Source: Humulus lupulus
Taxonomy: Eukaryota > Streptophyta > Magnoliopsida > Rosales > Cannabaceae
DNA: 64,000 bases
Assembly (NCBI RefSeq): GCF_963169125.1
Contig: NC_084800.1
Coordinates: 52,994,866-53,058,865, forward strand
Direction: 5' to 3'
Shown in pieces: positions 22,005 through 33,220 of the stretch; position 1 is the stretch's first letter; every line of letters begins with the position of its first letter. The notes below the pieces were generated by a model, which saw only the letters and a list, made by a program, of their open reading frames with translations, searched no databases and had not been told where the DNA came from. Position numbers and translations under genes: made by a program.

Positions 22005-24705
22005 TGTAATGCCCCAAATTTCCTAATAAGCTTTAGAACCTTGGTTAGGAGGCCGGAAGGCCATAATTGATTTATTATGTTACTAAATGATTATATGCAT
22101 GTTTATGTGAATTATATTATAATATGATTATAAATGCATGCATATGGGTCTATTTTTAATTATAAGGGTATTTTGGTAATTTGGCCCATTGAGGGCATAA
22201 TTGTGTATTTTCATGTATGTGGGTGAATTATGAATAATACCACATTATATGTGGATTTTTTCGAGCCATTCGGCATGAGACGATCTTTGAATGCAAGTTA
22301 TCAGTTTGGTCATAATGGGGTTAATTTCGGGGCTCGGGATGAGTCTCGGGGTAATTTGAGGATTAGTTCATTATTGGAAATAAAAGGGTAATGGGATATG
22401 ATTTATTAGCATTTGATAATATTGGAAATAATGGGAATTGGAGGACGTTAATTATGATTAGCGGGTTTAGATGGGAAATGACTATTTTACCCTTGGGGGC
22501 TGTTAAGGAAAGAAGATAAGCCTAGGGGCATTTTGGTCTTATGACCTAAAGGATATATATAACCTTAAGAAGTTGTTAAAGCTTAAGAAAATAGAGCACT
22601 TCTTCTTACTCTCCCGATCATATCTCTTCCTTTGGATTTTTGAAGCCAATATTGAGGGTTCAAGTGTGGGAATCAAGGTTTGAGGGTTTAGGCTTGTGTT
22701 CAGCCATTGAAGATGATTCAATTTGAGTTTAAGGTAAAGTTTTAGTTCAATTTTCTGGTTCCTTGCTCTGTTTTTGGTGTTGGTTTTGAGGTTGGAGTTT
22801 TGATTATAGGAATGGGAATTTGATGATGTTTTGAATGGTTTAAGGCTTGGGTTTTGTTGGTTATATGATGGACAAGTTGTGCTAATAGTTGGGACCTTTG
22901 CTTTGTGGTGTTGGAAGTGTTTTAGTGAGGTTTTAAAACAGGGTTTTTGGCTGGGTTTTGGGTGGGGCCGCAACTCTGTTCTAGAGCGTCGCGGCCCAAG
23001 CTTGATGAAGAAGAAAATGGGTGTTGGAAGGCCATTGGGTCTCGGCATGGGGAAGGAAGGGTCGTGGTGCGTGTAGGTGGCTGGAGTGCAGGCACCTCTG
23101 TTTGGGAAGGCAGGTCGCGGCATAGGAGAAGGCTGGCCGCGACCCTTAGTGGCATTTTTGGGCAGAAGTGTGTTTTCATCGTGGGAATCCAAACCTTAGG
23201 CCTCGGGATCGTTCATACTACCCGGTTTAGTGGGATTAGATGTCCCGGAGGCTAGGTCTTGGTCCAGGAACCTTTTATTTATTGATTTTATTAATGGAAT
23301 CCCATATTTGGTTATGACTAGGTGACCGCTAAGAGATCAAAGGATTGATCGTTCTCAAGGGTCGTTCAATTATTATTTCTCGCTTGAACCAGAGGTAAGA
23401 AAATTGCACCTAGTATGTGATGCATGTGATGCAAGAGAAACATGTGATTAGTGCATGCCATGGATATTGAAAATAAGATTGATCAGAGCTTGAGTCTCTG
23501 TGTTTGTGCATAGTCCTAATTATGCTAGCAATTGTTAAGTAAGCATGTTGAATGCCCTACATTTGGATATTTGACATATGACATATGCCTGGTTGCATTG
23601 CTTACTTGTGCGTGGCATTGACTTACTAGTCAGGAATTGGCAATGGTGTCGGTATTAACTATTAAACTGTGACTCACTAGTCAAGTTCGGCAGTAGTACT
23701 GAGCACTGGTCATATGGTATTAACTAATAAGTCAAGAACAGTCTTAGTGTGTTTAACGCAAGCCAAAAAAGATTAGATATAATCGACATCTGCATTGAAT
23801 GACTCAACTTGAGCATTAATGCCGGACCGACCTCAAGTTCGATGAAAACTAAAATCGCTTGTCTAGCCTATGGCTAGTCACTTAGAGCCAGGGCTAGAAG
23901 GCCTAGGTGACTGCTTCGTCACATGGCTATGAGTGCTGAGCCCGTAGTGACTTACTCAGCAGTCACTCATCTGGTTTAAGTTAGTGACTTACTTATTAGT
24001 CACTCATCTGATTAGAGCCAGGGCTAGAAGGCATAGGTGACTGCGTCGTCACATGGCTGTGGGTGTTGAGTCCCATAGTGACTTGCTCATCAGTCACTCA
24101 TTATGGTTAACGGAACCTCAAGTGTTAAATCACTCATCTGATTAGGATTGACTTGATAGTCATCCATTCAGGAGGGTAGGATTCCTTATCCTGGATACCC
24201 CATCATTATCTAAACCTATTTGCATGCATGAATAGGGCTATCATTGCTAGGCATGCACATTATGATTTTGTAACATGTTATTACTGTTCATGAGCATATT
24301 GAGTTTTCTTGTTGGGCTTCGGCTCACGGGTGTTATGTGGTTCAGGTAAAGGCAAAAGAAAGCTGGAACATCCTTGAGTTGGAGAGCTTAGATGACGATG
24401 TGTACATATGCGGTTGCTCGACCGCCATGGCCGAGGGTTGAAAAAGGAACTAGGGTTAAACCCTATTTTGCAGCTTAGGTTGGCTGGTTGTAAATATTTT
24501 GTTGTAATAAACCTTTAAATTATATTTTTGGGGTTCCAATGTATACAGTAAATGTTCTAGTGAAACGTTTTATCTTAACCAAAAAATTTAACCCTAAATC
24601 TCTAATCATACTTAGTTACACGATTATGGCCAAATGACTCGATTAGTGAGTTTAGCACTGTTTAAAAGGCACATCATAACGGTCCTTGGAGTTTAGGGCG
24701 TTACA
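22005..24705 (+). repeat. 5' LTR of element A
   Basis: 2701 bp, TGTAATGCCCCAAATTTCC to GGGCGTTACA, followed by the Met primer site. It contains GGCCGC/GTCGCGGC paired palindromes (22964-23145), tandem words based on GACTTACTAGTCA and CAGTCACTCATCTG (about 23620-24170), and the U5-like block at 24303-24346. A 217-residue open frame on the minus strand (22539-23192) has no domain and overlaps the LTR, so it is not called as a gene. Confidence 0.93.
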
Positions 24706-24708
24706 ACT

Positions 24709-24720
24709 TGGTATCAGAGC
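24709..24720 (+). other. Primer binding site of element A, tRNA-Met
   Basis: TGGTATCAGAGC three bases after the LTR end, identical to the site in element 0. Confidence 0.95.
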
Positions 24721-26269
24721 GAGCCAAGGTTAAGGGTTCATGAAGACAAGCTGGGCATGTACACTCGTCACTAAAGATAGCTTCACTCAGGGAATGGTAA
24801 CTATTTCTATTGTTATGTGTTTAACTGCTTAAATAGAATGTAAATGCTTTACCTGCACATTGTATTAGGGAGCATGAGATTCTGATAGAGTCTGGCTCTT
24901 CACTATATGATTGCCTACTCTATGAATATATATATATATATATATATAAATGTGATATTTGCATGCTGGAGTTGGAGGCATGGTGTGTGTAACGACCCAA
25001 AATTACTAATGAGGCTTAAGGGCCTAGATTAGTGTGCCGGGAGGGCATAATTGGTTTATGTGTGATTTAAATGATTAAATGCATGATTATGTGATAAGCA
25101 TACCTATATGATTATTTGGATATATGAGATGCATGATTATGAGTATTAGTATGCATGTAGGCCCTATTTGGATTATAAGGGCATATTTGTAATTTTGGCT
25201 CGTTGAGGGCATAAACATGATTATTTGTGATAAATTGTTGAGACCACATTATTATCTGGATATATTTGCAGCTTGTGGCATGAGGCGATTCTGGTGAGCG
25301 GTTTAGCAAAATTGTCACGATGGGGATTTATACCCAGCTCGGGGGAGCCTAGGGGTATTTCTGGGAATTTGGGAAATATATTGGGGACTATTTGACATTG
25401 AGGAAAATAATTGGTGATTAGTTAAGTGACGAGGTTTAAGCAGTAATTATTAGGAACACTTGAGGAATTAGCGGGAATTGGGAACAATTGACCAAAATGC
25501 CCTTAGAATGTTTAAAAGCTTAGGTTTAAATGGGAGGGCAAAATGGTCATTTGATGGTTAAAAGGGGATAAGGGTCATTTCTGTTTTTAGACTTAGTGGG
25601 GGTTTGTAGAATGTGTTAGAAACTGAAGGAAAGAAAGAAAGAGGAAAAAATAGAGACTCATTTTTCTCGCTATCGATCACTTCTTATCTCACTCTCCCTT
25701 GAGGATTTCTGAAGCTGTAACTCAGAGGAAGCTTAGGCTAGAGATGGGACCTTGGTTCTTGGTGAAGCTAGGAGGTTCAGCTAGAGTTAGTGTTCAATTA
25801 TGGTAAGGTTTCTAGCTTTTTCTGGGATTGTTGAATTCTGTTGTGTTGATCTTTGAATCTGAACTTTGGATGGGAATTCAAGGAGTTGAGCTTTGGGAAT
25901 TGAGGAGCTAAAGGCTGGAAGGGCTTAGAGGGCAACCTAGGATCTAATTCTCCATTAAAGGTAAGGAATTCTGGGTTTGATCATTTAAGTTTCTGGTTTG
26001 TTTCTGGTTTTTCTGATGAGTTCTTGAGTTTCAAGCTCAATTATTGTTTTCTATGTTTGATGGTGCATGTGGAAAATTTGATGTTGTTGGGCCATGTGGG
26101 ATGAGATGTAGTGGATGGTAGGCTTATTTTGAAGTGTAGTTTAGGTTTGGAGGGGTTTTAGGGAGTTTTGGCTCGGGGAAATTCGAAGGAAGAAGTCAGA
26201 GGACTGATGGTGCTGTTTGTAGTGCTAGCCTTAGAGCGCTACAGCGCTATGCTTAGTTCTGGGGGCGTT

Positions 26270-26642
26270 TGTGACAGTCAGTATCCTGTGATCCATAGGG
26301 GGAAAGACCGGGTAAAGCTGTGCAATCCCACACCGCCTGGGGAAGGTCAAGTGTGATGATTCTAAGACTGTGTAGGTATGGGATTACACAGTTGAAGAAG
26401 GCTTAAATGGATTGATGGGTACTACCTATGCCAACAAGATGCATCTTCTTTTCTGTATCCCATCACTTGAGAACTCCAAAGTTAAGCGTGCTTGACCTGG
26501 AGTAATCTCAAGATGGGTGACCTCCTGGGAAGTTTTCCCAGGAAGCATGCGAGTGAGGACAAAGCACGCTGGAAAGACTCGTGTTGGTTTGTAGGGCCAG
26601 TCGTCATTCAAGGAAGCAGCCATAGTGACGTGGGGCGTTACA
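26270..26642. mobile_element. Cassandra-type solo LTR (TRIM) carrying a 5S rRNA-like sequence
   Basis: The 373-bp insertion in LTR B starts TGTGACAGTC and ends GGGGCGTTACA. Target duplication GCGTT (26265-26269) / GTGTT (26643-26647). The interior is 5S rRNA-derived, the defining trait of Cassandra LTRs. Both strands have TG...CA ends. On the minus strand it begins TGTAACGCCCCACGTCAC, which matches the start of the Tekay-like LTRs here, so the minus strand may be the true orientation. No internal region or second LTR. Confidence 0.9.
26417..26590 (+). ncRNA. 5S rRNA-like domain with pol III internal promoter boxes
   Basis: Matches plant 5S rRNA in order: GGGTACTACCTATGCCA-like 5' part, ATCCCATCA, GAACTCCAAAGTTAAGCGTG (box A region), GATGGGTGACC (intermediate element) and CCTCCTGGGAAGT (box C). 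About 40 bp is then inserted before the final TCGTGTTGG. It is degenerate and cannot be a genuine ribosomal gene, but the promoter boxes are well preserved, which is known for Cassandra. Confidence 0.9.
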
Positions 26643-27802
26643 GTGTTTTTGCTTCTATTTGTAGCGCTGTAGCGCCCACCTTGTGGCGCTTAGCACTACC
26701 CTGCCTCCAGAAAAGGGTTTTGGGTATTTTTCTTAGGGTTTTCACTTGGGAGCTCAGGGGTCGATTACACCACCTCGTGTGGTGGAATTGGGCTTCCCGA
26801 GGGCTGGGAATTGGTCCCAAGGTTAGGTTACGTAATTGAATGTTAATGAGGGTACTATGTTACGTTTGTGTCTAGGTGTATGCTAGGGCTCGGACGGGAT
26901 CGTGCTCGAGGATCATTTCAACTAACCAAAGAGCTCAGAAACAAAGGTAAGAAACTGCACCCGGTTATGTGATTATGTTGGGACTAAGAGTTCCCTATAT
27001 TTGTATGTAATGTCATGAGATGGTATTTTGCCATGGGGACATGTAATAAACGGCCTAATAGTGCCGGAATCAATATTTACACATAGAGCGCGGCTCGGCC
27101 ACTGGTAGATGAGGTTAAGTACATAATCACTGAGCTAGGCCTAAGTGAGCCGGAGTCAGTGGGATAATCAGAGGGTGCAGCCTAAGGGTGTCGACCCTGG
27201 ATTTTGGTGTGATATGTTTATTATTGTTTAAACTAATGATTGTAACGAGTTTGTTATCTGAATAACTCATTATTAGCTTATAAGTTGGCATCATTGTTTA
27301 TGTGAGCACTATGACTTGCTGTATATCTTATTGATGATTTGTGAATTATCTGTCTATTGGTTGTCGCTTATGCTATGCATTATAGTTTTCTTGTTGGGCC
27401 TTGGCTCACGAGTGCTACGTGGTGTAGGTAAAGGCAAGGGCAAGGTGGACCAGTCCTGAGTTGGAGAGCCTTGAGGTTGAATGTACATAGTCAGCTGATC
27501 GGCCGCCACGGCCGAGAAGTGGTACAAGACAGGAGAACCTTAAATGTCTATTTTGCCTTTAGAGAGGCCAGTAGCTGTATATAACCTGGAATTTTTTGTA
27601 AGCTGTCTTTTAGACTCTATTTCTTTTGGGATCCCATGTACGAAATGTTTATTTAAAGGAAATGTATCTTTTATGACCAAAATATTTTAACCCTAGTTCA
27701 ATTATATTTTCAGTAACACATTTCTAATTAAATGACTTAATTAGCAAGTATTGCACCTTTATAAACACACAGTGTAATGGTCTTGGCTACCCAGGGCATT
27801 AC

Positions 27803-30087
27803 TGTAATGCCCCGAATTCTCCGATGTGGTTTAGTGGCGGTTTAGTAGGCCGGGAGGGCCGCAATTGTTTAATTACGCCATTAAATGAATATATGCATGT
27901 TTATGTGAATTATATTACAATATGATGATATATGCGTGCATGTGGGTCCACATTTGAAATATTATGCTGTTTTGATAATTTGGCCCATTGAGGGTAAATT
28001 TGTGTATTTGGGTGCATGGTGTGATTTGTGAATGAGATTCCATCATTATGGAGATATATTCGAGCTATTCAGCATGAGACGGTCATATTTAGTGGATTAG
28101 CGGTTTTGTCATAACGGGGTCAATTTTGGGGTAATAGAAATGTTTATTTGAGGATAAATTGGGAATTATTGAGATCAGAGTGAAATTCTGGAAGTTTTGA
28201 CTATAATGTCCCCCGGGGTATTTTTGGGACCTCGAGCATTAGGTTTTATTTGAGGTTACTTAAGCTTGAAGTAGCTGTCAGATAGAACGTACGATTAGAA
28301 AACCTCTCGTTCTCCTTCGTTAGTTCATTTTTGCCACCCGAAGCATATTTGGAGAAATCTTGAGTTCTAGGAGTCAGAATCAAGTGAGGATCGAGGCATA
28401 GCGATCCTAGGAAAGATTAGAAGCTTCTCGGCCGAAGGATTTGACAGAAAACAACCTAATCGAAGGTAATCTAAGTTTAAAGTTTTGAGTTTTTAGAGTT
28501 TCTAAGCTTTGAATTGGACTTTGTGAATTGTTGAGTTTATGGTTGGTTTAAACCTTGGGTTTTGAGAGTTTTGGAGTTTTGGAAAGCTTGGGAACTTTGT
28601 TTTGATGATTGGAGATGGTTAGGTATGATTTTGGAAGCTTGGAGAAGTTGAAAATATGTTTCGGAATGGCCCAGGGTCGGGGGCCGCAGCCCTGTTCTTG
28701 GGCGCTGCGGCCCTGGCTCGAAGAGGAAGATGAGGGGGTTCTGTTTTGGCTGGGCGCCACGGCCCTTGGTGTTGGGCACTGCGGCGCTTGCTTCAGGTAT
28801 TTCTGGGGGCCGCGACCCATGGTGCCAGGGTCGCAGCCCTTGCCCTGTTTTCACCCCGGGAACATGGTTTTGGGCCTCGGGATCACTCCTACTACTCGGA
28901 ATAGTGGGGATTGATGTCTTGGAGAATAGATATTGGTTTGGGAATCCTTGATTATCATGTTATTGATGGTATCCTATAATGTGTTATGATTAGGTAACCT
29001 CTAAAGGACTAAAAGCTAAACCGTTCTCAAGGGTCGTTCTTTTGTTTGTTCTAGCTCGAATGAGAGGTAAGAGAATTGCACCCCAAATGTGACATGCATG
29101 GTTATTCATGAGGCACGTTGGTTGTATAAATGTGGACATGAATTGATTGTGGAATACTTAGCAAATGTTGCTCACTTGTGCATGGTACTGACTCATTAGT
29201 CAGATTTGGCAAAGGTGCTAGTATCAATTGTGAAGCTGTGACTCATTAGTCAGGTTCGGCAGTGGTACTGGGCACTGGTCACATTGCACTGACTCATTAG
29301 TCAGGACGACCTTAGCGTGTTCAACGCAAGCCAATAAAGATTAGATCTAATTGACTTTCTGCATTGAATGACTCAAAGAGCATTAATGCCGGACCGACCT
29401 CAAGTTTGATGAATACTATAACCGCTTATGTGGCTTACCCATCAGTCACTCATTTGTTAAAGTAGAGACTTACCCATCAGTCTCTCATTTGTTGAAGGCT
29501 AGTGGCTTACCCAGCAACCACTCTTCCATTTGAATTAGTGACCTGCTTGTCAGTCACTCAGTATGGTTTTACCAGAACCTCAAGTGATATTCACTCATCT
29601 GTTTGAAAGCTATGAGCTCTAAGTGATCATAATGATAATCATTTAATGATGTTTACATATAATGCTATGTTTTCTTACTGGGCTTTGGCTCATGGGTGCT
29701 ATGTGGTGCAGGTAAAGGGAAAGAAAAGCTCACCCAGCCTTGAGTGGAGAGCTTAGGTGGTGATGTGTGTACATATGCGGCCGCTTGACCACCATGGCCA
29801 AGGAGTTCTCAGAGGAACTAGGGGGTTTACCCTATTTTTTCCGCTTAGGTCGACGGGGTTTAAGATTTTGGAACAGTAATGACCTTTTTGAGTTGTAAAT
29901 AACTTGTAAATGTTCTTGTGGGCCCATGAACAATTTTATGTATCAAATAAAACATATCCTTTCCTTTTTATTGGTTTTCACCTTAACCTGTTAATAACAC
30001 TTAGAACACACTTTTAACCAAAGGACTCAGACAATGAGTCAAATTTTTGGTTCACCGTAACTGTTCTGGGGTAACCAGGGCGTTACA
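27803..30087 (+). repeat. Solo LTR C, inserted at the last base of LTR B
   Basis: 2285 bp, TGTAATGCCCCGAATTCTCC to GGGCGTTACA. Perfect target duplication ATTAC (27798-27802 and 30088-30092). It contains three pairs of GGCCGC/GCGGCC half-palindromes (28681-28839), GACTCATTAGTCAG-type repeats and the U5-like block (29669-29715). No primer site, so solo. Confidence 0.9.
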
Positions 30088-30286
30088 ATTACAGTATGAA
30101 TGTTGGAAGAGTAGGGATTATGAGTGATGTATGAATGATATGGGCATGTTTTTAGCACTGAAGTGATTTGTGAATGTGGTGTGGTATGATTGATCCCAGG
30201 GGAAAGCTCTTGAGATGCTCATCATGTTTAATTGGTCAAGTTATTGACTGCAGATTCAATCAGCAGGTTTGTATCCAAGGCAGATA

Positions 30287-31420
30287 ATGAGACCTGGTGG
30301 TGGTTATACTGAGGCTGGGAGTTACAGCCAGGGTTTGAGTTCTTCATCTAGCCCTCAGAATTTCCAGCAGGTGCTTATAGATGTGCAATTAAGATTGTAG
30401 AGGCAAGAGGAAGAGAATAGGTGTTTGAAGCAACAGCGGAGCCTGTCGAGGAACACCTCTTCCTTTGTTATGCCAGGAGTGGCATCAGTTTTGGCTCAGC
30501 CTAGGGTTGAGAGCAGATGGGAATTTCTCTGTGGAAGATTCTAGGAATATTACCCTCCAGTCTTTGAGGGAGGCCTAGATCCATTCAGAGCTGAGCAATG
30601 GATGGGAATGATCAGTTCCATTCCTAACAACATGGGGCTGGTAGGTCACGATAGGGTGATTTGTGCGACATATGTATTGCGGGATGATGCCCGAACGTGG
30701 TGGGAAGTAGTATCCCAGACGTGAGACACAACTGTGATGGACTGGAAAGAATTTAGGCAGCTGTTCAATGAATGATATTACTATGATGCAGCCAAGACTG
30801 CTAAGATGAATGAGTTTCTGTATCTCGTTCAGGGAAATGCATTAGTAACCGAGTATGTTAATAGATTTAATGGGTTGGCCAAGTTTGCTTTTGACATGGT
30901 ACCCGCAGATGTAGCTCGGAAGGAAAGGTTTATCCAAGTATTGAATTCCAGGATAGCTCAGGGCATTAGAGTTGCCCCAGTGCATGAAATCTCTACCTAT
31001 GCTCAGGTGGTAGGGAAGGCTCTTGCTGTTGAGAGCACAGGAAATCAGAGTTGCCCCAGTGTTGGAGAGCATGGAGCTCAAGCAACGATGCCTCCATTTA
31101 TTGGAGCAAGCAAGAATGAAAGCTGGAAGACTTATCTAATATGTGCTCGGTGTAAGAGGCGTCATTTGGGAGAATGCCGAGCATAGGCATGTTTCTTATG
31201 TGACATGGTTGGGCATTTCAAGACTGATTGCCCAAGGCAAAGGAAGGATGAGCAAAAAAGGGTGGACAACTCGACTCCAGCTCAAGTGTTCGCTCCAATG
31301 CAGCCAGAGACTGAGACAGAGACTAGTTCCTCGGGGGTGGCCAGTCAGCTTTCTAGTTCTGATTTTTGTATTACGCTGACTGGTTTGGCGTCATGCTGTT
31401 TCTTTGTTTGGTGCTTCTAG
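30287..31420 (+). pseudogene. Element A gag
   Basis: Start ATG 30287 (MRPGGGYTEAGSYSQGLSS). Capsid domain: YYPPVFEGGLDPFRAEQW, DRVICATYVLRDDARTWWEV, MNEFLYLVQGNALVTEYVNR, LAKFAFDMVPADVARKERFI. The CCHC zinc knuckle CFLCDMVGHFKTDC is intact near 31193-31235. One reading frame throughout, with stops at 30398-30400, 30548-30550 (approximate), 30722-30724, 30773-30775 and 31184-31186. No frameshift. Two stops sit where Arg is expected (CGA to TGA). Confidence 0.9.
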
Positions 31421-32454
31421 AGAGGCATAGAAAGGATATGTTGATCACATGGTTATGTTGTGATGGGAATGTAATATTGTATTGGTAATTTAAGAGATGA
31501 GTTAGGTTATAATGAAAAGAACTCATCAGTGGTTTTGATAAAGTTGATTATGACTGGCTTCGGTATGATCCAGGATATGGATTGGTTAACCAAGTGCGAG
31601 GCAATGCTAGATTGCAAGGAAAGGATAGTAACTCTTGAGTTTGAGAGTGGGAAGCCTTGTGGTAGCTAGCACTGTGCATGGATTTTGTATGCTGATGACA
31701 TCTGTACCTAGAGCTAGAGATCTATTGCGGGAGGATGCATGGAACTCTTAGCTAGTGTGGTGGATACCACTTAGGTTGTGCCAGTGGGATCAAGTCAGAC
31801 TGGGTTAGTCTGTGAGTTTCTGGATGGATTTCCAGGGGATTTGCCAGGGTTACGTTTTCACAAAGAGATAGGATAGTGAGTGGATTGATGCTAGGGATGA
31901 AATCAGATCTAGGGCACTATTTTAAACGGCTCAGCAGAGTTGTAAGAACTAGAGGACTCAATTATTTGATAAGGTGGTATTCTCCAAGGTGTATATTTGA
32001 TCCGGTTAGTACCAGCTGAAGATCAGGGAGAAGGATACGCAGAAGATTGTTATATTAGATGAGAGCACTGGGAGTGCTGAGTATGTTTTGAGAATTTGGT
32101 TAATGTCAAGTTGTTATTATGAATTGGATGAACAAAGTATTCAAGGATTATCCAAATTGGATTGGTGATTGTCTTGAACGATGGTATTATGGTATACTCT
32201 CAGTTGGAGATTTTCCAAGGTCAAGTAACGCCTTAGAGGCAGGAGTTTCCTTGGATGGGAAGGATATTATATGTGTTTTGGGAAAGAATTCTGAGTCTTC
32301 TTGCAAATTAGAATCAGTTTATAGGTTGTTATGACACCTCAGTGACAGGGAAAAAGGGATTGCCTATGCACCGTGTTGGTTAAATGATATGACCAGAACT
32401 AGAGTAGAGTTTTTGGTAGGCCAGGTGGCCAGCTTTACATTTGAGATTACTATT
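31421..32454 (+). pseudogene. Element A pol, protease/RT remnants
   Basis: Highly degraded. Recognisable pieces are MIQDMDWLTKCEAMLDCKER near 31569 (the GMDWL region at the end of protease) and LVCEFLDGFPGDLPGLRFHK near 31805 (start of the RT region). A shuffled piece at 32119 (MNWMNKVFKDYPN) resembles the RT segment before the catalytic site. The catalytic YxDD is not seen, so parts of RT are deleted. Cut by the CACTA element at 32457. Confidence 0.7.
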
Positions 32455-32457
32455 TCA

Positions 32458-33220
32458 CACTACTACAAAAATGGTCATTAATGACATTTTTTGTTGGTGA
32501 TGAAATATTTTTCATGTCCCTACAATGTTAGTCATTATAGCATGAGACATTAAATGTGTATTTTTAATGACCAACAAAATTGGACATGATAAATTAAGGA
32601 CAAAATGCGTTTTTTACTTTTTTTAATTTTTTTTTCAATTTGATGACGCCTTTTGGGCGACCTTAAATGTGTACCCCTTTTATTTTATCAATTTTAACTA
32701 TTATTATTATTTTTTAAATAAAACTTAATGTCACCTACCAAGTGACCTTATATACCTCCACTATTACTATCTTTTTATTCTATATATATATATTGAAATG
32801 AGGTTTTTTTTTGGTTATTTATTCAAATCAGGTTGTTTTTTAAACAAATATACTCAAGTCAGATTATATTAGGAACGTTCTTATATATATTATTTATATG
32901 TTTCATAATAATAATTAATTTTTTATTAATAAAAAATATATATTTAATAATTACTTAAATTAAAATATTTCATTAAATAGAAAATATGTTTTAGCTAAAT
33001 ATTAATAGAAAAAACAATAATTGCAAATATTTACACATAATCAAAATAACAAACATTGCACTCTATGGCTAGATGTTGACACCTATAATAACAAAAAGAA
33101 AAAGTCTACAATTTTATTCTTTTGTTTTTTTTAAAAAAAAAAGGTTGAAGCTATCGTCTTCCATATATTCAATAAAATGGGAAAGCTGATCTATTCAAAA
33201 AAAAAAAAAACCCTAAGGAC
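32458..33220. other. CACTA left terminal region
   Basis: AT-rich non-coding DNA after the inverted repeat. Subterminal words such as ATTAATGACA, GGTCATTAA-like and GGGCGACCTTAAATG(T) at about 32655 are possible transposase binding sites. Nothing else seen. Confidence 0.6.

Larger units (their letters stand above)
24988..30093 (+). repeat. Solo LTR B, containing Cassandra and LTR C
   Basis: LTR B is 24988-27802 plus the single base 30093. It begins TGTAACGACCC and would end GGGCATTACA. Target duplication GTGTG (24983-24987) / GTATG (30094-30098), one mismatch. It is closest to the element 0 LTR and shares the AGCGCT palindromes (26235-26248, 26661-26698). It lies in the leader of element A. 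No primer site follows, so it is a solo LTR. Confidence 0.85.

Noticed and set aside
22539..23192. Minus-strand open frame of 217 codons
   Set aside because: Lies wholly inside LTR A, low complexity Pro/Asn/Ser, no domain, and is disrupted in the 3' LTR copy (52284-51994).
26417..26590. Genuine 5S rRNA gene
   Set aside because: Too diverged, with an internal insertion, single copy inside an LTR with target duplications; Cassandra explains it.
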